64,000 nucleotides of DNA from Azolla caroliniana (taxonomy: Eukaryota > Polypodiophyta). Shown piece by piece: positions 62,608-64,000 of this stretch. The first letter of the stretch is position 1. Every line of letters begins with the position of its first letter. The notes beneath the pieces are model-generated. The model had not been told where the DNA came from, did not search any database, and worked only from the letters and a program-made list of their open reading frames with translations. A program made the position numbers and the translations under genes. The stretch lies in NCBI GenBank assembly GCA_043228905.1, contig JBHGNT010000015.1, positions 4,340,001 through 4,404,000 of the forward strand, read 5' to 3'.

Positions 62608-64000
62608 ATGGCTTCAACATCCGGAACAGGAGTTGAAATCAGAAAGTTCGACGACAAAAAATTTTCCCTATGGAAGGAGATGATGCAACATGTGCTGATC
62701 ATCCGAAGACAGGTTGAAGCCATTCGGCACAATGAAAAGCCTGCTTCGATGAAAACATAAGAGTGAAGATCAGTTGACGAAATAGCATGATCCACCATTC
62801 GAATGCACTTAGCCGAAAATGTCTACTTCAGCATGGCAAAAGAGAAACTACAGGCAATCTATGAGAAGAAGTCCTCATCTTCAAAATTAATTTTGATCAA
62901 ACAACTGTTCAATATGAAGATGAAAGAGACCTCCCACATCAACACCTTCAGTCGGGTGTTGTCTGAGCTCTCGTCACAAGGGATCAACTTTGAAGATAAA
63001 GTGAAAGCCCTTGCCCTCCTGTCGAGCTTGCCGGCGAGTTGGGATGTATTCTGCATGACATACACCAATAGCCGACTGATCCTAAACTTGGATGAAACAA
63101 TCGGCCAAGTCCTCACAGAGGACATCAGGCGAAAATCGATGAGACTTTCCATCGATGAGTCAGCAGAAGCCCATCACTCGACTGAGTCATTCGAACGATA
63201 GAGTCGAACGAAAGAACAAGCCGACATAACCGATCGATGCTACAACCCATCGAAAAGAATGGGTGACCGATAGTGGTTGAAGTTGAAAATAGGCCAATCA
63301 AGTGACTACTGGTCAATAAAAGGAAAAGAGAGTGGTCGGCATTCCAAGCGGAATCGGGGACGTTCCGAATTGGACCACTCTCTAGTCGGCAACCAGAGCA
63401 ATGTTGCCAACACCCGATCCAGAGAAATCCTCTCCCTAGAGGACTCAATGATTAGAGAAGTCCTCTACAGTGCACAAGTTGCACACACATGGCTACTAGA
63501 CTCTGGCGCCACATTTCATGTGACCCTCAACATTGAATGGTTCTCGAACTATTCAACTGACGCCAGCGGCAGTCTAATTGAGAAATGGGCAGGAGTGCAA
63601 GATAATCAGAACCGGGAATGTTCCCATCAGATTGCCAAATGGCAACACAATAACCCTGCACCTAGTTCGGCACGTACCCGATCTAAAGAGGAGTCTGGTC
63701 TCCATTGGCATGTTAGCCGAAGACGGGTATTGAACGACTCTACACGATTCGACATGGGTGATCAGCTGACCAAACCTCAAAATCAGTAGTGGGCACAAGT
63801 ATAATAATCTATACCCATTGATGGTGATCAACCCTGAAGGGGTCATGAACATAACCGAGATAACCGACCTGAACTTATGGCATGGCCGACTTGGCCACAT
63901 GTCTCAAGCCGGACTTGATCGGCTGATGTTGGTTGGCTACATTCTGAAACTCCAGGCAAAGATGGACTTCTGCGAGCATTGTCGATATGGGAAACAGACC
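62608..64000 (+). pseudogene. Copia-8 gag-protease-pre-integrase, partial
   Basis: M-A-S-T-S-G-T-G-V-E-I starts Gag; stops near 62758 and after break the frame, and it resumes from 62803 (M-H-L-A-E-N-V-Y, L-L-S-S-L-P-A-S-W-D). The zinc knuckle is degraded (C-Y-N-P-S-K-R-M-G). The protease L-L-D-S-G-A-T-F-H-V-T is intact in sequence. In another frame from about 63800, L-W-H-G-R-L-G-H-M-S and C-E-H-C-R-Y-G-K are the GAG-pre-integrase HHCC. The 3' end lies outside. Confidence 0.85.

Larger units (their letters stand above)
62230..64000 (+). mobile_element. Copia-8: 5' part, runs off the window
   Basis: LTR, primer site, gag, protease and the start of integrase lie on the plus strand. Its LTR is of the Copia-7 family, so this is a self-family insertion. 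It has several stops. Confidence 0.85.

Overview
This window looks like plant nuclear heterochromatin made almost wholly of LTR retrotransposons. I found no host gene, rRNA gene, genuine tRNA gene or CRISPR array. Plant origin is inferred from Ty1/copia elements of plant layout (gag-protease-integrase-RT-RNase H in one frame), their initiator-methionine-tRNA primer site (TGGTATCAGAGC), plant-like Ty3/gypsy elements and many nested insertions. I cannot name the species; a non-seed land plant is possible but unproven. Element names (Copia-1, Gypsy-1 and so on) are local labels.

The backbone is one old, dead minus-strand copia (Copia-3) whose pieces lie at 13355-13610, 19545-19657, 27862-31298, 37130-37896 and 56382-56547. 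It has been split by Gypsy-1 (minus, 1-13354, left end outside the window), Gypsy-2 (minus, 13611-19539, target duplication GACTT), Gypsy-3 (plus, 19658-27861), Copia-2 (plus, 31299-37129) and a solo gypsy LTR (37897-38651 plus 55906-56381). That solo LTR is split by Gypsy-4 (plus, 38652-55905), which in turn holds Gypsy-5 (minus, 44017-52012) and another solo LTR (54361-55009). Gypsy-1 is split by Copia-1 (minus, 3664-9064), the youngest element: its LTRs differ at one site in 643 by eye and its 1,358-codon ORF is open. The right end (56700-64000) is a second nest: a copia integrase relic (Copia-10), then Copia-7 (minus), split by Copia-9 (plus, 3'-truncated) and cut by Copia-8 (plus, running off the window).

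There are two gypsy lineages. Lineage I (Gypsy-1, -2) has a D-G-G protease and a large extra sense ORF downstream of pol, with an unrecognised N-terminal domain, a Pro/Thr/Ser-rich linker and a long coiled coil. Lineage II (Gypsy-3, -4, -5 and at least one solo LTR) has LTRs running TGTCGTG...CACGACA, a shared primer site TGGTGAACC, a D-H-[G/S]-S-type protease, an FLDD reverse transcriptase, no chromodomain and 4-bp target duplications.

The best leads for something undescribed are the downstream coiled-coil ORF of lineage I; antisense tRNA-like Pol III boxes in the lineage II LTRs; a triple palindrome around the copia TATA box with a paired compensatory change; and two odd integration products (Gypsy-3 with inverted rather than direct termini, and Copia-9 with a target duplication but no 3' half). 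All alignments and counts were made by eye.
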